Of a stretch of 64,000 nt of DNA, positions 44,603-54,306 are shown one piece after another. Origin of the DNA: GCA-2709075 sp038146865 (lineage in GTDB: Bacteria; Pseudomonadota; Alphaproteobacteria; MPNO01; UBA2964); NCBI GenBank assembly GCA_038146865.1, contig JAYQSL010000007.1:496001-560000 (forward strand), written 5' to 3'. The notes below the pieces were generated by a model. It was not told the origin of the DNA and ran no database searches. It saw only the letters and a program-made list of their open reading frames with translations. Position numbers and translations under genes: made by a program. Positions within the stretch are counted from its first letter, which is position 1; every line of letters starts with the position of its first letter.

Positions 44603-45082
44603 CTATTGAAGGTTTCTGGGAAGTTCTTTAATTGCAGTGTCTATGAGTTTTTGGGATTCCTTCTGTCCCAGTCTTCGTTCCAGAAGTTCTGATGAAGCTT
44701 TGATTGCCATATCAACTGCGAGATTACGAACTTCTGCGATCGCATCAGCTTCTGCCTGAGAAATCTTTTCATGAGCTAGTTGCTCTCTGCGGGCTAACGT
44801 GTTTTTGAGAGAATATTCTGCTTCAGATCGCATGCTCTCAGTTTGAGAACGAGCATTCGCAACTAAGGCCTCGATTTCTTTCGCTGCTTCTCTTTGCTTG
44901 CGTTGATAGTCGGCTAAAAGGTGCTGCGCCTCTTCTCTCAGTTTCTCTGCTTCATCAAGGCTGGAGCGAATCTTATCTGCCCGAGAGTCCAGAGATGTTA
45001 TTATCATTTTTTTTGCGGGCTTGACTAGAACTGCCAATAGAATGAGGAACCCGACTGCTACCCAGAACTCAGGAGTATTCAT
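44603..45082 (-). CDS. atpF: ATP synthase F0 subunit b
   Basis: Peripheral stalk subunit of F0. The 159-residue protein has an N-terminal membrane helix (about 5-22), then a long charged coiled coil rich in Glu, Ala, Arg and Gln. Last gene of the F0 operon; the start overlaps the b' stop (ATGA). Confidence 0.94.
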   Translation of the reverse strand: MNTPEFWVAVGFLILLAVLVKPAKKMIITSLDSRADKIRSSLDEAEKLREEAQHLLADYQRKQREAAKEIEALVANARSQTESMRSEAEYSLKNTLARREQLAHEKISQAEADAIAEVRNLAVDMAIKASSELLERRLGQKESQKLIDTAIKELPRNLQ

Positions 45083-45573
45083 GGTGCAGACTCCTGATTG
45101 ATTGTTTCAACTGTGCTAAGAGCCTCTGCTTTCGAGACCTCAGACCCCGAGAGCTTTAGGACTGTTATTTGAACAAGCTCTGCCGCAACTGATTTAATAT
45201 CGGCAATTGCATCATGACGTGCTGCGTTAATTTTAGCCTCCGCCTCCGCGGTCATCGCAGAAATGCTTTTCAGAGCTTCAGCTTCACGATGGGCTTGACT
45301 TTCAGCTATTTGTAATACGGCTTCCTGGATAATTTTTTGAGCTTCCAACTTACCGCTAGAAATAGACTCTTCGTATGCAGCCAGGACAGACGTTGCCTCA
45401 AGCTGCAGTTGTTCAGCACGCTCCAAGTCATTTTCGACACGAGATTGCCGTTCTTCTAAAACTCCGGAAATCCGCGGAATTACGACCTTCCACATAACTA
45501 AGTATAGCAGCAAGAACGTTATACAAAGCCAAAGAATTTGTGTTGGGAAGGTCGCAAAATCTAATTGGGGCAT
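45079..45573 (-). CDS. atpF': ATP synthase F0 subunit b' (AtpF2/AtpG)
   Basis: The second stalk subunit found in alphaproteobacteria, cyanobacteria and plastids, forming a heterodimer with b. The 164-residue chain has an N-terminal helix preceded by the conserved MPQLDFATFPTQILWL and a coiled-coil body. It lies 46 nt after atpE and overlaps atpF by 4 nt. Confidence 0.94.
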   Translation of the reverse strand: MPQLDFATFPTQILWLCITFLLLYLVMWKVVIPRISGVLEERQSRVENDLERAEQLQLEATSVLAAYEESISSGKLEAQKIIQEAVLQIAESQAHREAEALKSISAMTAEAEAKINAARHDAIADIKSVAAELVQITVLKLSGSEVSKAEALSTVETINQESAP

Positions 45574-45619
45574 ATCTCTCTGATCCGTCGCTTATCTCGA
45601 CAAAGTTGAGTCAAACTAA

Positions 45620-45847
45620 TCAGAATACGAACAGCAGCAAGAGGGCTACTACTAATGCATAAAGTGCGATTGCTTCAACGAGGGCGAAACCAATCCAGGT
45701 CATCGCAGTCACATGAGGCGCAGCGGCGGGGTTGCGGGCAACAGAGGAGATGAATGCGGCGAAAATATTTCCTATGCCGACCCCTGCGCCAATAACTCCA
45801 ATAGCGGCTAAACCGGCTCCAATAAGTTTTGCTGCAGCAGCTTCCAT
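45620..45847 (-). CDS. atpE: ATP synthase F0 subunit c
   Basis: The 75-residue proteolipid forming the rotor ring. Two hydrophobic helices with a glycine-rich first helix (GVIGAGVGIGNIFAAF), the polar-loop ARNP, and the proton-binding Glu in FALVEAIALY. Lies between atpB (52 nt) and b' (46 nt). Confidence 0.97.
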   Translation of the reverse strand: MEAAAAKLIGAGLAAIGVIGAGVGIGNIFAAFISSVARNPAAAPHVTAMTWIGFALVEAIALYALVVALLLLFVF

Positions 45848-45899
45848 AATTTTTTCCTTTCTTTTTTTAGCGGTTAATGCGTCTGATGCTCATTAAGGA

Positions 45900-46638
45900 T
45901 TAATGAAGATGAATCGCGTCGTTTATATAAAAACAGGTCAAGATCGTGAAAACGTAAGCCTGTAAGAATGCAATTAGAAGCTCCAAACCAGTAAGGGCTA
46001 CTACAAATGCCAATGGAAGAATTCCTCCAATAACCCCCATGCTCACGACAAAGCCAGCAAAAACCTTTAACATAGTATGACCAGCAGTCAGGTTAGCAAA
46101 TAGACGAACTCCCTAGACTAACGGGGCGGGATAAATATGAAATAATCTCGATAGGGATCATTAATGGCCACAAAACTACAGATACGCCTGGTGGGACGAA
46201 AAAACTAAAAAAGTGCCATCCATGTCGTACAAAACCTAAGATTGTAACACCTACGAAAACAACAATAGCCATCGTAAACGTCACAATTATGTGGCTTGTG
46301 AAAGTAAAGCTGTATGGGATCATTCCTAACATGTTGCCGAATAGAATGAACATGAACAGAGAAAACACAAAGGGAAAATATTTCCTGCCCTCATTGCCAA
46401 CCGTTTCGACTAGCAGATTTGCAACAAACTCGTATGAAATCTCCGCCATGGATTGCCATCGGCCCGGTACAAGTGAGCTTTTCCGCATCCCCAAAACGAG
46501 AAACAGTGTAATCAGAAGGACAGAAAGGGCCATAAATGCGGCCGAATTGGTAAAGGCTATACTGGTTTCACCGACGCTTATTGGCATTAATTCCTTAATT
46601 TCAAATTGTGCCAGCGGGCTCTGCGCACTCTCAGCCAC
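45900..46638 (-). CDS. atpB: ATP synthase F0 subunit a, frameshifted as given
   Basis: The stator subunit providing the proton half-channels next to the c ring. It starts at GTG 46638 (8-nt overlap with atpI) and reads as normal subunit a for about 176 codons up to SYLSRPVSL, then meets TAA at 46093. If one of the three G at 46111-46113 (minus strand GGG) is dropped, the frame continues as LGVRLFANLTAGHTML and on to NDAIHLH with TAA at 45900-45902, giving a full-length 245-residue protein. The essential Arg of subunit a is in the second part. Since the enzyme needs this residue, a sequencing indel is the likely reason. Confidence 0.93.
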
Positions 46639-47017
46639 TATCTTTGTTCCCTTCAGTCTCTTCTCTGCTAACGCTGCGATTAGAATAATTTTTTAAGTTA
46701 GCTCTGTAACCAACCGTTTGGCTTAAACCGGCGGCTGTTCTGTACACATTAAAAATACCAGCAATAGATCCCAAAACAAAAAACACCAACAAACACCAAG
46801 GATTTGTTCCTAACCAATAATCTAAAGCAAGTCCAATTAGCACTCCAACTATTAGAGCGGAAACCAGTTCAACACCGATCCGCATCGCGAAACCTAGGCC
46901 TTGACGCACACCGCTACCAACAGTTGCACCAGGTGCCTCCGATCCAGACGATTCCCTAGCATGACTCAACCGAGTGGCCAAGGAGTTTAAGGGATCGATC
47001 TCGTTATCATTCGTCAT
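46631..47017 (-). CDS. atpI: ATP synthase protein I (AtpI)
   Basis: A 128-residue helper of F0 assembly, thought to aid c-ring formation. An acidic N-terminus (MTNDNEIDPLNSLATRL) precedes two membrane helices with the GLALDYWLGTNPW segment in between. The frame also has a GTG at 47041; neither start has a clear ribosome site, and I chose the ATG. First gene of the F0 operon. Confidence 0.85.
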   Translation of the reverse strand: MTNDNEIDPLNSLATRLSHARESSGSEAPGATVGSGVRQGLGFAMRIGVELVSALIVGVLIGLALDYWLGTNPWCLLVFFVLGSIAGIFNVYRTAAGLSQTVGYRANLKNYSNRSVSREETEGNKDSG

Positions 47018-47168
47018 ATGATCGCTATAATAGGATCGCACTGAAACTTTGCTCTACCCCTAAAAATTAGCGGCACAATAGGTGCTGGTTGAAAAGCTGT
47101 CAAGACGGAAAAAGAGGGGTGTAAGTCATTGAAAATAATTAATAATTTCAAAAATTATGGATGCTTAT

Positions 47169-50100
47169 TCAAGCAGTCCGACGAATTTTTTCAGCTGACT
47201 GTAAATCAACAGACACAAGTTGTGAAACGCCGCGTTCACCCATAGTTACCCCAAAAAGACGATCAACCCGGGCCATAGTAAGTCGGTGATGGGTGACCAC
47301 CAAGAACCTCGTTCCTGTTTGTGCCGCGATTTCTTGGATCAAAAGGCAGAACCTTTCCACATTTGCGTCATCAAGGGGCGCATCAACCTCATCGAGGACA
47401 CAAATGGGGGCGGGATTTGTCAGAAAAACTGCAAAGAGCAGTGATAGTGCGGTAAGAGCCTGTTCTCCACCAGAGAGTAAAGACATAGATTGTAATTTTT
47501 TCCCAGGTGGGCTTGCCATAATTTCAAGACCAGCTTCCAAAGGGTCTTCATCGGTTGCGAGAGTGAGATATGCCTTACCCCCGCCGAAAAGTCGCGTGAA
47601 CAACTTTTGAAAATGACCGTCCACCTCTTTGAATGCCCCTAATAACCTCTCTCTTCCCTCGCGATTTAGGCTAGAGATTCCGGTTCTCAAACGAGATATG
47701 GCCGCTAGTAGGTCTTCTCTCTCAAGTGCCATAGACCCGATTCTTTCATCTAACTCATTAGCCTCTAAATCAGCTCTTAGATTAACTGCCCCCATATTTT
47801 CTCGTTCTCTTTTTAGCTTCTCAATACGGGTTTCGATTTGTTCGAGTTCTGGCAATTTTTCATTTTCTTTGTGCTCAAACACCTCAAGCGCCTTGGTTGG
47901 ATGCCTTTTTATTCGGTCAGAAGCTCTCTCGACGATTGCCTCAAGTGCGAGGTGACACTGTTCACAGCTCGCTTGATATCGCACTCTTGACTCTCGGCCC
48001 TCTCCTAGCAGCGCTTCTTTTTGCTTTCGAATTGAGGATATTTGCGTAAGCAAATTCTCAGCCTCCAACAGATTATCTGCGGCCTCATTTCTAGCTTGTT
48101 CGGCGTTTATAACTTTTTCGGTGAGCGAAACACGCCGTTCCGCTATTTCTGAAGGACTATTTTCAAGCTCGGTCAATTTTGTTTGATAAAGTTTGAGCCG
48201 TTCTGTTAAGATCTGAGATTGATCACGCGCATCGTCAGCGCGCGTCTGCCAAGATTGGGACTCGGTCTCAATCTCTCGGATACGTGTCTGCCGGTGAGCC
48301 GCCTGATTTGAGAGCTTTTCTTGGGCAGATCTGGCGTCAAGAAAAGCACTCCGTGCCTCGGCCAGGGAACTTTTTATTTGATTAGATTCATCCTTCATTT
48401 CTTGAATGTTTGTTAGGGAATAAAGTTCCTGCCTGGCATTCTCAATAGTTGTTTCTTGCTCGGCATCATCAATTCGTAGCGCTTCCAATTTCTCAATGGC
48501 TGAATTTTTACGCGATCGCGCATCTGCAAGGGATTGATTGTTCGCGATTTCCTCATCACGAATTCTCTGATAAGAAAGCTCTAGTTTCCTCACTTCATCT
48601 TTTGTTAACCTTTCGTGACTTTCAGCTTGTTGACGCTCAGTTTCAGCCTGCTCAAATTGCGTCTGAACGCCAGCTTTGGCGGAGGAAGCTGTTTTTATTT
48701 CTATACTTATTTCTTCCAACCTATTTCTCTGTGTAAGTCGGGTAGCTGCGGCTCCGGCGTCACCGTCTGCGGCGGTATAGCCATCCCATCTCCAGAGACA
48801 TCCATTAAGGCTAACTAGTCTCTGACCAGTTTTAAGTTCAGGCGCCAACCGGTTCCCTGTATCCTCATTCTCTACGAGGCCAATTTGGCTTAGCCTCCGA
48901 GCAAGAGCAGCAGGCGCATCTACAAACTCTAGCAGTGGCTTGGCTCCCTCTGGGAGTGATGGGGCTGCGCTCATTGGCGGGAGTGTTTTCCAGTGAATTG
49001 GCGCGGCTTCATCTGAAGGCGCCTCTAGGTCATCTCCTAATGCAGCTGCGAGCGCCATTTCATATCCCGGTTTTACCTCAACAGCGTCAATCATCGGGGG
49101 CCATAATTCTGAGTTCCCAACTGTCAAAAATTTCTTTAGTGCTTCCTCCTCTGCATGTAGCCTATCTAAAATAGAATTTGCCTTTTGAAGGCTTTGTCTT
49201 AACTCTGCCTCCCGACCAACCAGAGTATTCCGCAAGCTAATAGCACCATCAAAAGCAGATCTGGCCTCGTCTAATTGGGTTTTTGCCGCGGCAGCTTCCA
49301 AGTCAAAGTTTTGGATTTGGGCTTGGTTATCTATTATCTCTTGAGCAAGATCACGCTCAGCTTCGACGCTCTTCCTTCTTTGAGAAATTTTCTGCCTTTG
49401 TTCTTCTCCGTTGGCGACCTGAGCTTGAAAACTGGCTTTTAGGGTTTCTTTTTGGGCTATTACTTCTGTTATCTTAGCAAGCCTGGCCTCCAGCTCGGAA
49501 ACAGAGGACTGAATTTTTTGAGAAACTGCTTCAGCATTTACAAGCTTCTGTTGCTCATTTTTTTGAGAGTCTAGAAGAGAGGCTAATTCACTTTGCAGAC
49601 GAGCTAGCGCCTGATCAGCATCTTTCTCGAGAGCAACCTCTCTCTGAATATCAGCCTTAATTTGATTGAGGAGATTCTCTACTTCCCTTTTTTCGGTTTC
49701 AATCCTTTCTTCCTCTTTTTCTAAGCCATCCTTTTCTATTAACAATCGTTGTAAAATTGCTGCTTTTGCCACCTCAGTTTCCCTCAATCCAGGCAGCTTA
49801 GATGCAGCATCACTCTCATCGCTACTTTTAATCGCCACTTCTCGAGTTAGCTCTTCTACAATATGCTCCGCGTCACTTAACCTTTTTTGGGCCTCTTTTT
49901 CTTCCGCTTTTGCATAGTTCCATTGATGATGAATAGCTATTGCCTCAGCGCGTCGGATATGATCGCTTAGATTGCGGTATCTGGTGGCCTGACGGGCTTG
50001 CCTTTTTAGTGTTTTGAGTTGCTCTTCCAGAGCGCCTAGAAGATCGTCTAACCTCTCAAGATTGGTTTCCGCAGCCCTAAGCCTGAGCTCTGCTTCATGC

Positions 50101-50630
50101 CTCCTGGAATGAAGTCCAGTTATCCCTGCAGCTTCTTCCAAAATATGGCGCCGCTGTTTGGGCTTAGCGTTTATCAATGCCCCAATGCGACCCTGACTAA
50201 CGAGGGCAGTTGACCGGGCGCCAGTCGCTAAATCAGCGAAAAGAGTGTGAATGTCACGGGCTCTGAATTCTGTTCCGTTTACTCGGTATTGCGACCCCTC
50301 TCCTCTTTCAATCCGTCTTGTAATTTCCAGTTCATTGGCACCGTTGAATTGGGCGGGTGCGGATCTGTCAGAGTTATCTAAACCAATAGCCACTTCTGCA
50401 AGGTTTCTTGCTGGACGTTTATCAGTGCCGCCGAAAATAACATCATCCATCTCGCCACCACGCATCTGTTTGGCGGATGTTTCCCCCATTACCCAGCGTA
50501 AAGCCTCAACAAGGTTCGATTTTCCACATCCATTGGGACCAACAACACCGGTAAGGCCTGGTTCAATGAGTAATTCTGTTGGCTCCACAAACGATTTGAA
50601 ACCTGTGAGTTTTAACCTGGTAAAATCCAA
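47169..50630 (-). CDS. smc: Chromosome segregation protein SMC
   Basis: Condensin-like ATPase that compacts and segregates the chromosome. The 1153-residue chain has the N-terminal Walker A GPNGCGKSN (31-39), long heptad coiled coils flanking a hinge around the middle (about 510-620), and the C-terminal head with signature LSGGEQ (1052-1057) and Walker B VLDEVDAPLDD (about 1078). The start is TTG 50630 with AAGGG upstream, 4 nt after the dsbA stop. The alphaproteobacterial neighbourhood (dciA, dsbA, mutY) is normal. Confidence 0.97.
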   Translation of the reverse strand: MDFTRLKLTGFKSFVEPTELLIEPGLTGVVGPNGCGKSNLVEALRWVMGETSAKQMRGGEMDDVIFGGTDKRPARNLAEVAIGLDNSDRSAPAQFNGANELEITRRIERGEGSQYRVNGTEFRARDIHTLFADLATGARSTALVSQGRIGALINAKPKQRRHILEEAAGITGLHSRRHEAELRLRAAETNLERLDDLLGALEEQLKTLKRQARQATRYRNLSDHIRRAEAIAIHHQWNYAKAEEKEAQKRLSDAEHIVEELTREVAIKSSDESDAASKLPGLRETEVAKAAILQRLLIEKDGLEKEEERIETEKREVENLLNQIKADIQREVALEKDADQALARLQSELASLLDSQKNEQQKLVNAEAVSQKIQSSVSELEARLAKITEVIAQKETLKASFQAQVANGEEQRQKISQRRKSVEAERDLAQEIIDNQAQIQNFDLEAAAAKTQLDEARSAFDGAISLRNTLVGREAELRQSLQKANSILDRLHAEEEALKKFLTVGNSELWPPMIDAVEVKPGYEMALAAALGDDLEAPSDEAAPIHWKTLPPMSAAPSLPEGAKPLLEFVDAPAALARRLSQIGLVENEDTGNRLAPELKTGQRLVSLNGCLWRWDGYTAADGDAGAAATRLTQRNRLEEISIEIKTASSAKAGVQTQFEQAETERQQAESHERLTKDEVRKLELSYQRIRDEEIANNQSLADARSRKNSAIEKLEALRIDDAEQETTIENARQELYSLTNIQEMKDESNQIKSSLAEARSAFLDARSAQEKLSNQAAHRQTRIREIETESQSWQTRADDARDQSQILTERLKLYQTKLTELENSPSEIAERRVSLTEKVINAEQARNEAADNLLEAENLLTQISSIRKQKEALLGEGRESRVRYQASCEQCHLALEAIVERASDRIKRHPTKALEVFEHKENEKLPELEQIETRIEKLKRERENMGAVNLRADLEANELDERIGSMALEREDLLAAISRLRTGISSLNREGRERLLGAFKEVDGHFQKLFTRLFGGGKAYLTLATDEDPLEAGLEIMASPPGKKLQSMSLLSGGEQALTALSLLFAVFLTNPAPICVLDEVDAPLDDANVERFCLLIQEIAAQTGTRFLVVTHHRLTMARVDRLFGVTMGERGVSQLVSVDLQSAEKIRRTA

Positions 50631-50634
50631 TTTT

Positions 50635-51354
50635 CTAACCCTTAGGTGTTTTTAGTTTCTCTTCTATCACCGAACGCAGCTGTTCGACGTCTAACCCACC
50701 GGAGTAAAGGTCTCCATTAACTATAATGGTGGGCGTTGACCGAATAGAGAATTGTTTGGTTGCGGCAAGCCGCTCATTGATCACGGTGTCGATCATTTGT
50801 TTGTCTGAAAGGCATTTTTCGAGCGAGGCCGTTGTAAGTCCGCCCAATTTGGCCAGGGCTACTAAACCAGCAGCTGGGTCTCCAGAAGTCCATTGCTCCT
50901 GTTGAAGGAAAAAAGTTTGGATAAAGCGATATCTGCGTTTTGGTCCCGCACACCGGGCAATGATTGACGCTCTAAGAGCCCATTGGTCTAACGGAAAATC
51001 GCGATAGACGAGACGGACCTTATTCGTATCGACGAATTCCCGTTTTATGACGGGAAGCACTTTTTTGTGGAAGTCAGAGCAATGGGGACATGTCAGTGAT
51101 GAATACTCAATAATCGTGACCGGAGCGCCCTTATTTCCAACAATCAAGTCGGTTTTATCGATGGTTATCTCAGAAAAACTCGCATCAGGGGATAAGCTAA
51201 GATTCGATTCTTTATCGTTTTTCGCCGTATTAGATGATGTTGTTTGCGTTTCACTCTCTATGATTGGTTTACTTGTAGAGATCCCATTGTAGATGGCGAT
51301 AGCTCCACCTATCAGCAATACAAATCCGACGATATAAGGCCAAATGTTCCGCAT
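50635..51354 (-). CDS. DsbA-family thiol-disulfide oxidoreductase, membrane-anchored
   Basis: A 239-residue thioredoxin-fold protein facing the periplasm, anchored by an N-terminal helix (about 5-22) with a Ser/Thr-rich linker. Active-site CPHC at 89-92 and a cis-proline in RSTPTIIVNG. It could act as oxidant or isomerase for envelope proteins. Directly precedes smc in one unit. Confidence 0.92.
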   Translation of the reverse strand: MRNIWPYIVGFVLLIGGAIAIYNGISTSKPIIESETQTTSSNTAKNDKESNLSLSPDASFSEITIDKTDLIVGNKGAPVTIIEYSSLTCPHCSDFHKKVLPVIKREFVDTNKVRLVYRDFPLDQWALRASIIARCAGPKRRYRFIQTFFLQQEQWTSGDPAAGLVALAKLGGLTTASLEKCLSDKQMIDTVINERLAATKQFSIRSTPTIIVNGDLYSGGLDVEQLRSVIEEKLKTPKG

Positions 51355-51456
51355 ATCACAACTTCCTACACTAAATGTAGCGCATGGTTGCGGTGTCGGT
51401 CCAGTTTTCAGGCGCGATTAGGAACGATTCTGATTTAATCCCGGTAAGCCTTCAAT

Positions 51457-51954
51457 TTATTCAATTTCTCTCGATTTTAGGGTTTTTCCGAGGGCGGTTA
51501 GGGCTTTTCTTAGTTCGTCGTGTTGGATATTTGATGTCATCGATTCGATTTTTTGGGCAGTTTCGAGGGTCAAAGGTCTGATTTTCGGAAGCTGGTGGCT
51601 AGGTAAGGAATCAACAGAGTTGCCATGTATGATTGTTATTTTTTCAACTGCTTTGTAGCCAAAAAAAGAATTAATGCGCTCTAACAGGATAGGCTCTTCG
51701 TGCTGAAGTTCTGTGGCTAAAGGGGTGGGAGCCTGAATTCTAAGGGTTCCGCCCGATCTTTTTCCTCTGGGAAAGGTAAGTTTTTGGGGCACGGTTTCTT
51801 TTGCTAATTTCGGGGTAACGATTTCTTCCCAAAGTCTGATAATTTCTGGTTGTAAATAACCCCGATTATTCATAGCCGATGGGGCGGATTGCGTTATCAA
51901 TGAGCCGAGCGCCCTTAAGCCATGCTTGTTCCGATTTTTAAGCTTATTCGCCAA
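51457..51954 (-). CDS. DciA/DUF721-family helicase-loader-like protein
   Basis: A 165-residue protein of the DUF721 family, which includes DciA, the ancestral loader of the DnaB replicative helicase. Typical are the IRLWEEIVTPKLAKETVPQKL region and the GTLRIQAPTPLATELQHEEPILLERINSFFG stretch characteristic of the KH-like domain. Divergent from mutY (51 bp) and 102 nt upstream of dsbA. Confidence 0.9.
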   Translation of the reverse strand: MANKLKNRNKHGLRALGSLITQSAPSAMNNRGYLQPEIIRLWEEIVTPKLAKETVPQKLTFPRGKRSGGTLRIQAPTPLATELQHEEPILLERINSFFGYKAVEKITIIHGNSVDSLPSHQLPKIRPLTLETAQKIESMTSNIQHDELRKALTALGKTLKSREIE

Positions 51955-52005
51955 TCAAAAAATTCCGTGACTTTATATTAACGAATTATGCTACTTTAGT
52001 GGCCT

Positions 52006-53097
52006 ATGGAGAACAAGAACCAAGTGAGCCCACAAAAAGCCGCTTTTTTGCGGAAACAGCTCTTGAATTGGTATGATTTGTTTGGACGGGAGTTGCCCTG
52101 GAGAGTTCCTTTAGGGAAATCTCCTGATCCGTATCGGGTGTGGCTTAGCGAGATAATGCTGCAGCAGACGACTGTTGCGACAGTCGGCCCCTATTTCGAA
52201 AACTTTCTTACTCGTTGGCCTAATATCAGTTCACTCGCCGATGCGTCCTTGGACGAAGTGCTGCATTCATGGCAAGGCCTAGGATATTACGCGCGGGCTC
52301 GCAATCTTCACCGTTGTGCTAAACTCTTAAAAGACCAATACGATTGTAAATTTCCGCAAAGCGAAAAGATGTTGCTTAGTCTGCCGGGTATTGGTCAATA
52401 CACGGCTGCAGCGATTTTAACTATCGCATTTAATAAGCCTGCAAATGTTGTAGATGGAAACGTAGAGAGAGTTGTCTCCAGGCTGTTTGGAATAGAGGAT
52501 CCTTTGCCTTCATCAAAAAACAAACTAAGGCAGTCAGCTGAGCAGCTTATTCCCTCCAAATCCGAGGGCCGACCCGGAGATTATGCCCAGGCTTTGATGG
52601 ACTTAGGGGCAATGATTTGTCTTCCCAAGAGACCGAAGTGTGATAAGTGCCCTTGGGCTAAATCTTGCAAGTCAGCCCAATCGGGTCAGGCTCAATTTTT
52701 GCCGCGGCGTGAGCCGAAGAAGATTAAGCCCGTTCGCTATGGGATCGTTTATTGGATTCAGACTGAAGATGGAGAAGTCTTGTTACGACGTAGGCCGGAA
52801 ACAGGATTATTAGGTGGAATGATGGAGTTTCCCTCCACTGAATGGGTTGAAGGGAAAGTGCAGACAGAAATGACACTTGCAGGACTTTCACTTGGCAATC
52901 GAGCCACCAGGGTCGAGGGCATTATCAGTCACACATTTACTCATTTCAAACTTGAACTTTCTCTGTCAGTAGTGCGACTGCCTCAAAGGATTGAGTTAGA
53001 GGATCTAATTTGGTGTTTGCCCCAACACTTTAGTGAGCAAGCTTTTTCTTCTTTAATGAAAAAAGTAGCTCGGCATGCGATGCGATACTTAGGGTAA
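52006..53097 (+). CDS. mutY: A/G-specific adenine glycosylase
   Basis: Removes adenine opposite 8-oxoguanine. The 363-residue protein shows catalytic Glu49 in LSEIMLQQT, a helix-hairpin-helix LPGIGQYTAAAI, catalytic Asp150 in VVDGNVERV, the iron-sulfur cysteines Cys205-x6-Cys212-x2-Cys215-x5-Cys221, and a C-terminal NUDIX-like 8-oxoG recognition domain (about 240-350, with ISHTFTHFKLEL). Complete. Confidence 0.97.
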   Translation: MENKNQVSPQKAAFLRKQLLNWYDLFGRELPWRVPLGKSPDPYRVWLSEIMLQQTTVATVGPYFENFLTRWPNISSLADASLDEVLHSWQGLGYYARARNLHRCAKLLKDQYDCKFPQSEKMLLSLPGIGQYTAAAILTIAFNKPANVVDGNVERVVSRLFGIEDPLPSSKNKLRQSAEQLIPSKSEGRPGDYAQALMDLGAMICLPKRPKCDKCPWAKSCKSAQSGQAQFLPRREPKKIKPVRYGIVYWIQTEDGEVLLRRRPETGLLGGMMEFPSTEWVEGKVQTEMTLAGLSLGNRATRVEGIISHTFTHFKLELSLSVVRLPQRIELEDLIWCLPQHFSEQAFSSLMKKVARHAMRYLG

Positions 53098-53104
53098 AAG
53101 CTCC

Positions 53105-53180
53105 GATTGTTTGATAAATTCCCGCTAGGACCAAAACCGACAAATAATATCTTGTTTATAGTTGGTCTTGAAAAACAATC
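53105..53180. terminator. Nested inverted repeats between mutY and ccrM
   Basis: GATTGTTT (53105-53112) pairs with AAACAATC (53173-53180), and inside it GACCAA (53129-53134) pairs with TTGGTC (53162-53167). The structure fills the 81-bp gap between the convergent genes and its outer arm touches the ccrM stop. It could be a bidirectional terminator; the arms are spaced widely. Confidence 0.4.
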
Positions 53181-54306
53181 AGTGACTTGTTGGGCTTTGT
53201 CTTTTTGAATTTAAAAGGCTTTCGGCCATATTGGCCCGGACACGCTCACGAAGGTCATCGATAGGAAGTGTCTGGCCGCCTGACTCGTAATGCCAATAAG
53301 TCCATCCATTGCATGCCGGTGTATTCTGGACTTTGGCCCCGACTTGGTGGATCGATCCTCGGATGTTTCTAGACGCGATACTACCGTCCGCATTGACTTT
53401 CGCTGTCACTCTTCGTCGAATATCGAAAAGCTTATCGCCTGCTCGAAGCAGTCCCTGCTCAACCAGCGATCCAAATGCTATTCTTGGGGCTCCCTTTTTC
53501 GTTGGAGTGACCAGAACGTCTTTCTCTGTGGTCGCAACTTCAATCTTGTTTATTCGTTCGTTTGCAGCCTCTACATAGGCATGCTCTCGCTCGATACCTA
53601 GCCAGTCACGACCAAGCATCTTCGCGACTGCCCCTGTTGTCCCCGTACCAAAAAACGGGTCTAAAATAAAATCTTTCGGATTAGTTGCAGACAAGATAAT
53701 TCTATACAGAAGTGCTTCGGGTTTTTGGGTAGGGTGTGTCTTTTTACCGTCTTTTTTTATCCGCTCTGTGCCTCCGCATATTGGTAGAACCCAGTCACTT
53801 CGCATCTGAGTTCCTTCGTTTAATGCTTTCATCGCTTGATAGTTAAAAACGGGTTTCGACTCTTTAGATTTTGAGCACCAAATTAATGTTTCATGGGCAT
53901 TGGTAAAACGTGTTCCGTTAAAATTCGGCATAGGATTGGTCTTACGCCATATGACGTCATTCAAAATCCAAAATTCAAGGTCCTGAACTATCGCTCCAAC
54001 TCTGAATATATTGTGGTAAGAACCAATAACCCAGAGAGTTCCATTGGGCTTAAGTACCCTTTTGACCTCTCGTAACCAAGAGTGTGTGAAGGTGTCATAC
54101 GCCTGGAATCCGTCAAATCGGTCCCATTCTTCAGTCACACCATCAACTTTGGTGTGGTTGGGCCTATGGAGGTCTCCTGAAAGTTGTAGGTTATACGGGG
54201 GATCTGCAAAAACCATGTCGAACGTTTGGTCAGGGATTGCTCTTAAAATTTCTATGCAGTCCCCCTGCAAAATCTTGTTCCGTGTTTTAAAGTCGTCAAT
54301 CTTCAT
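53179..54306 (-). CDS. ccrM: Cell-cycle-regulated GANTC adenine methyltransferase
   Basis: Orphan beta-class N6-adenine methyltransferase; CcrM methylates GANTC and times transcription to the replication cycle in alphaproteobacteria. The 375-residue protein (ATG 54306) has DPPYNLQLSG (35-44), the AdoMet motif DPFFGTGTTG downstream, and the C-terminal CcrM-specific domain with ARIAFGSLVEQGLLRAGDKLF-type and NGWTYWHYE segments. No restriction enzyme is adjacent. Two GANTC sites lie in its leader (54318-54322, 54354-54358). The in-frame codon at 54360 would place these inside the gene and is less likely. Confidence 0.96.
   Translation of the reverse strand: MKIDDFKTRNKILQGDCIEILRAIPDQTFDMVFADPPYNLQLSGDLHRPNHTKVDGVTEEWDRFDGFQAYDTFTHSWLREVKRVLKPNGTLWVIGSYHNIFRVGAIVQDLEFWILNDVIWRKTNPMPNFNGTRFTNAHETLIWCSKSKESKPVFNYQAMKALNEGTQMRSDWVLPICGGTERIKKDGKKTHPTQKPEALLYRIILSATNPKDFILDPFFGTGTTGAVAKMLGRDWLGIEREHAYVEAANERINKIEVATTEKDVLVTPTKKGAPRIAFGSLVEQGLLRAGDKLFDIRRRVTAKVNADGSIASRNIRGSIHQVGAKVQNTPACNGWTYWHYESGGQTLPIDDLRERVRANMAESLLNSKRQSPTSH

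Noticed and set aside
45900..46638. atpB as a true pseudogene
   Set aside because: The rest of the operon is intact, the sequence after the break is fully conserved, and the product is essential for oxidative phosphorylation; a single-base indel error is more plausible.
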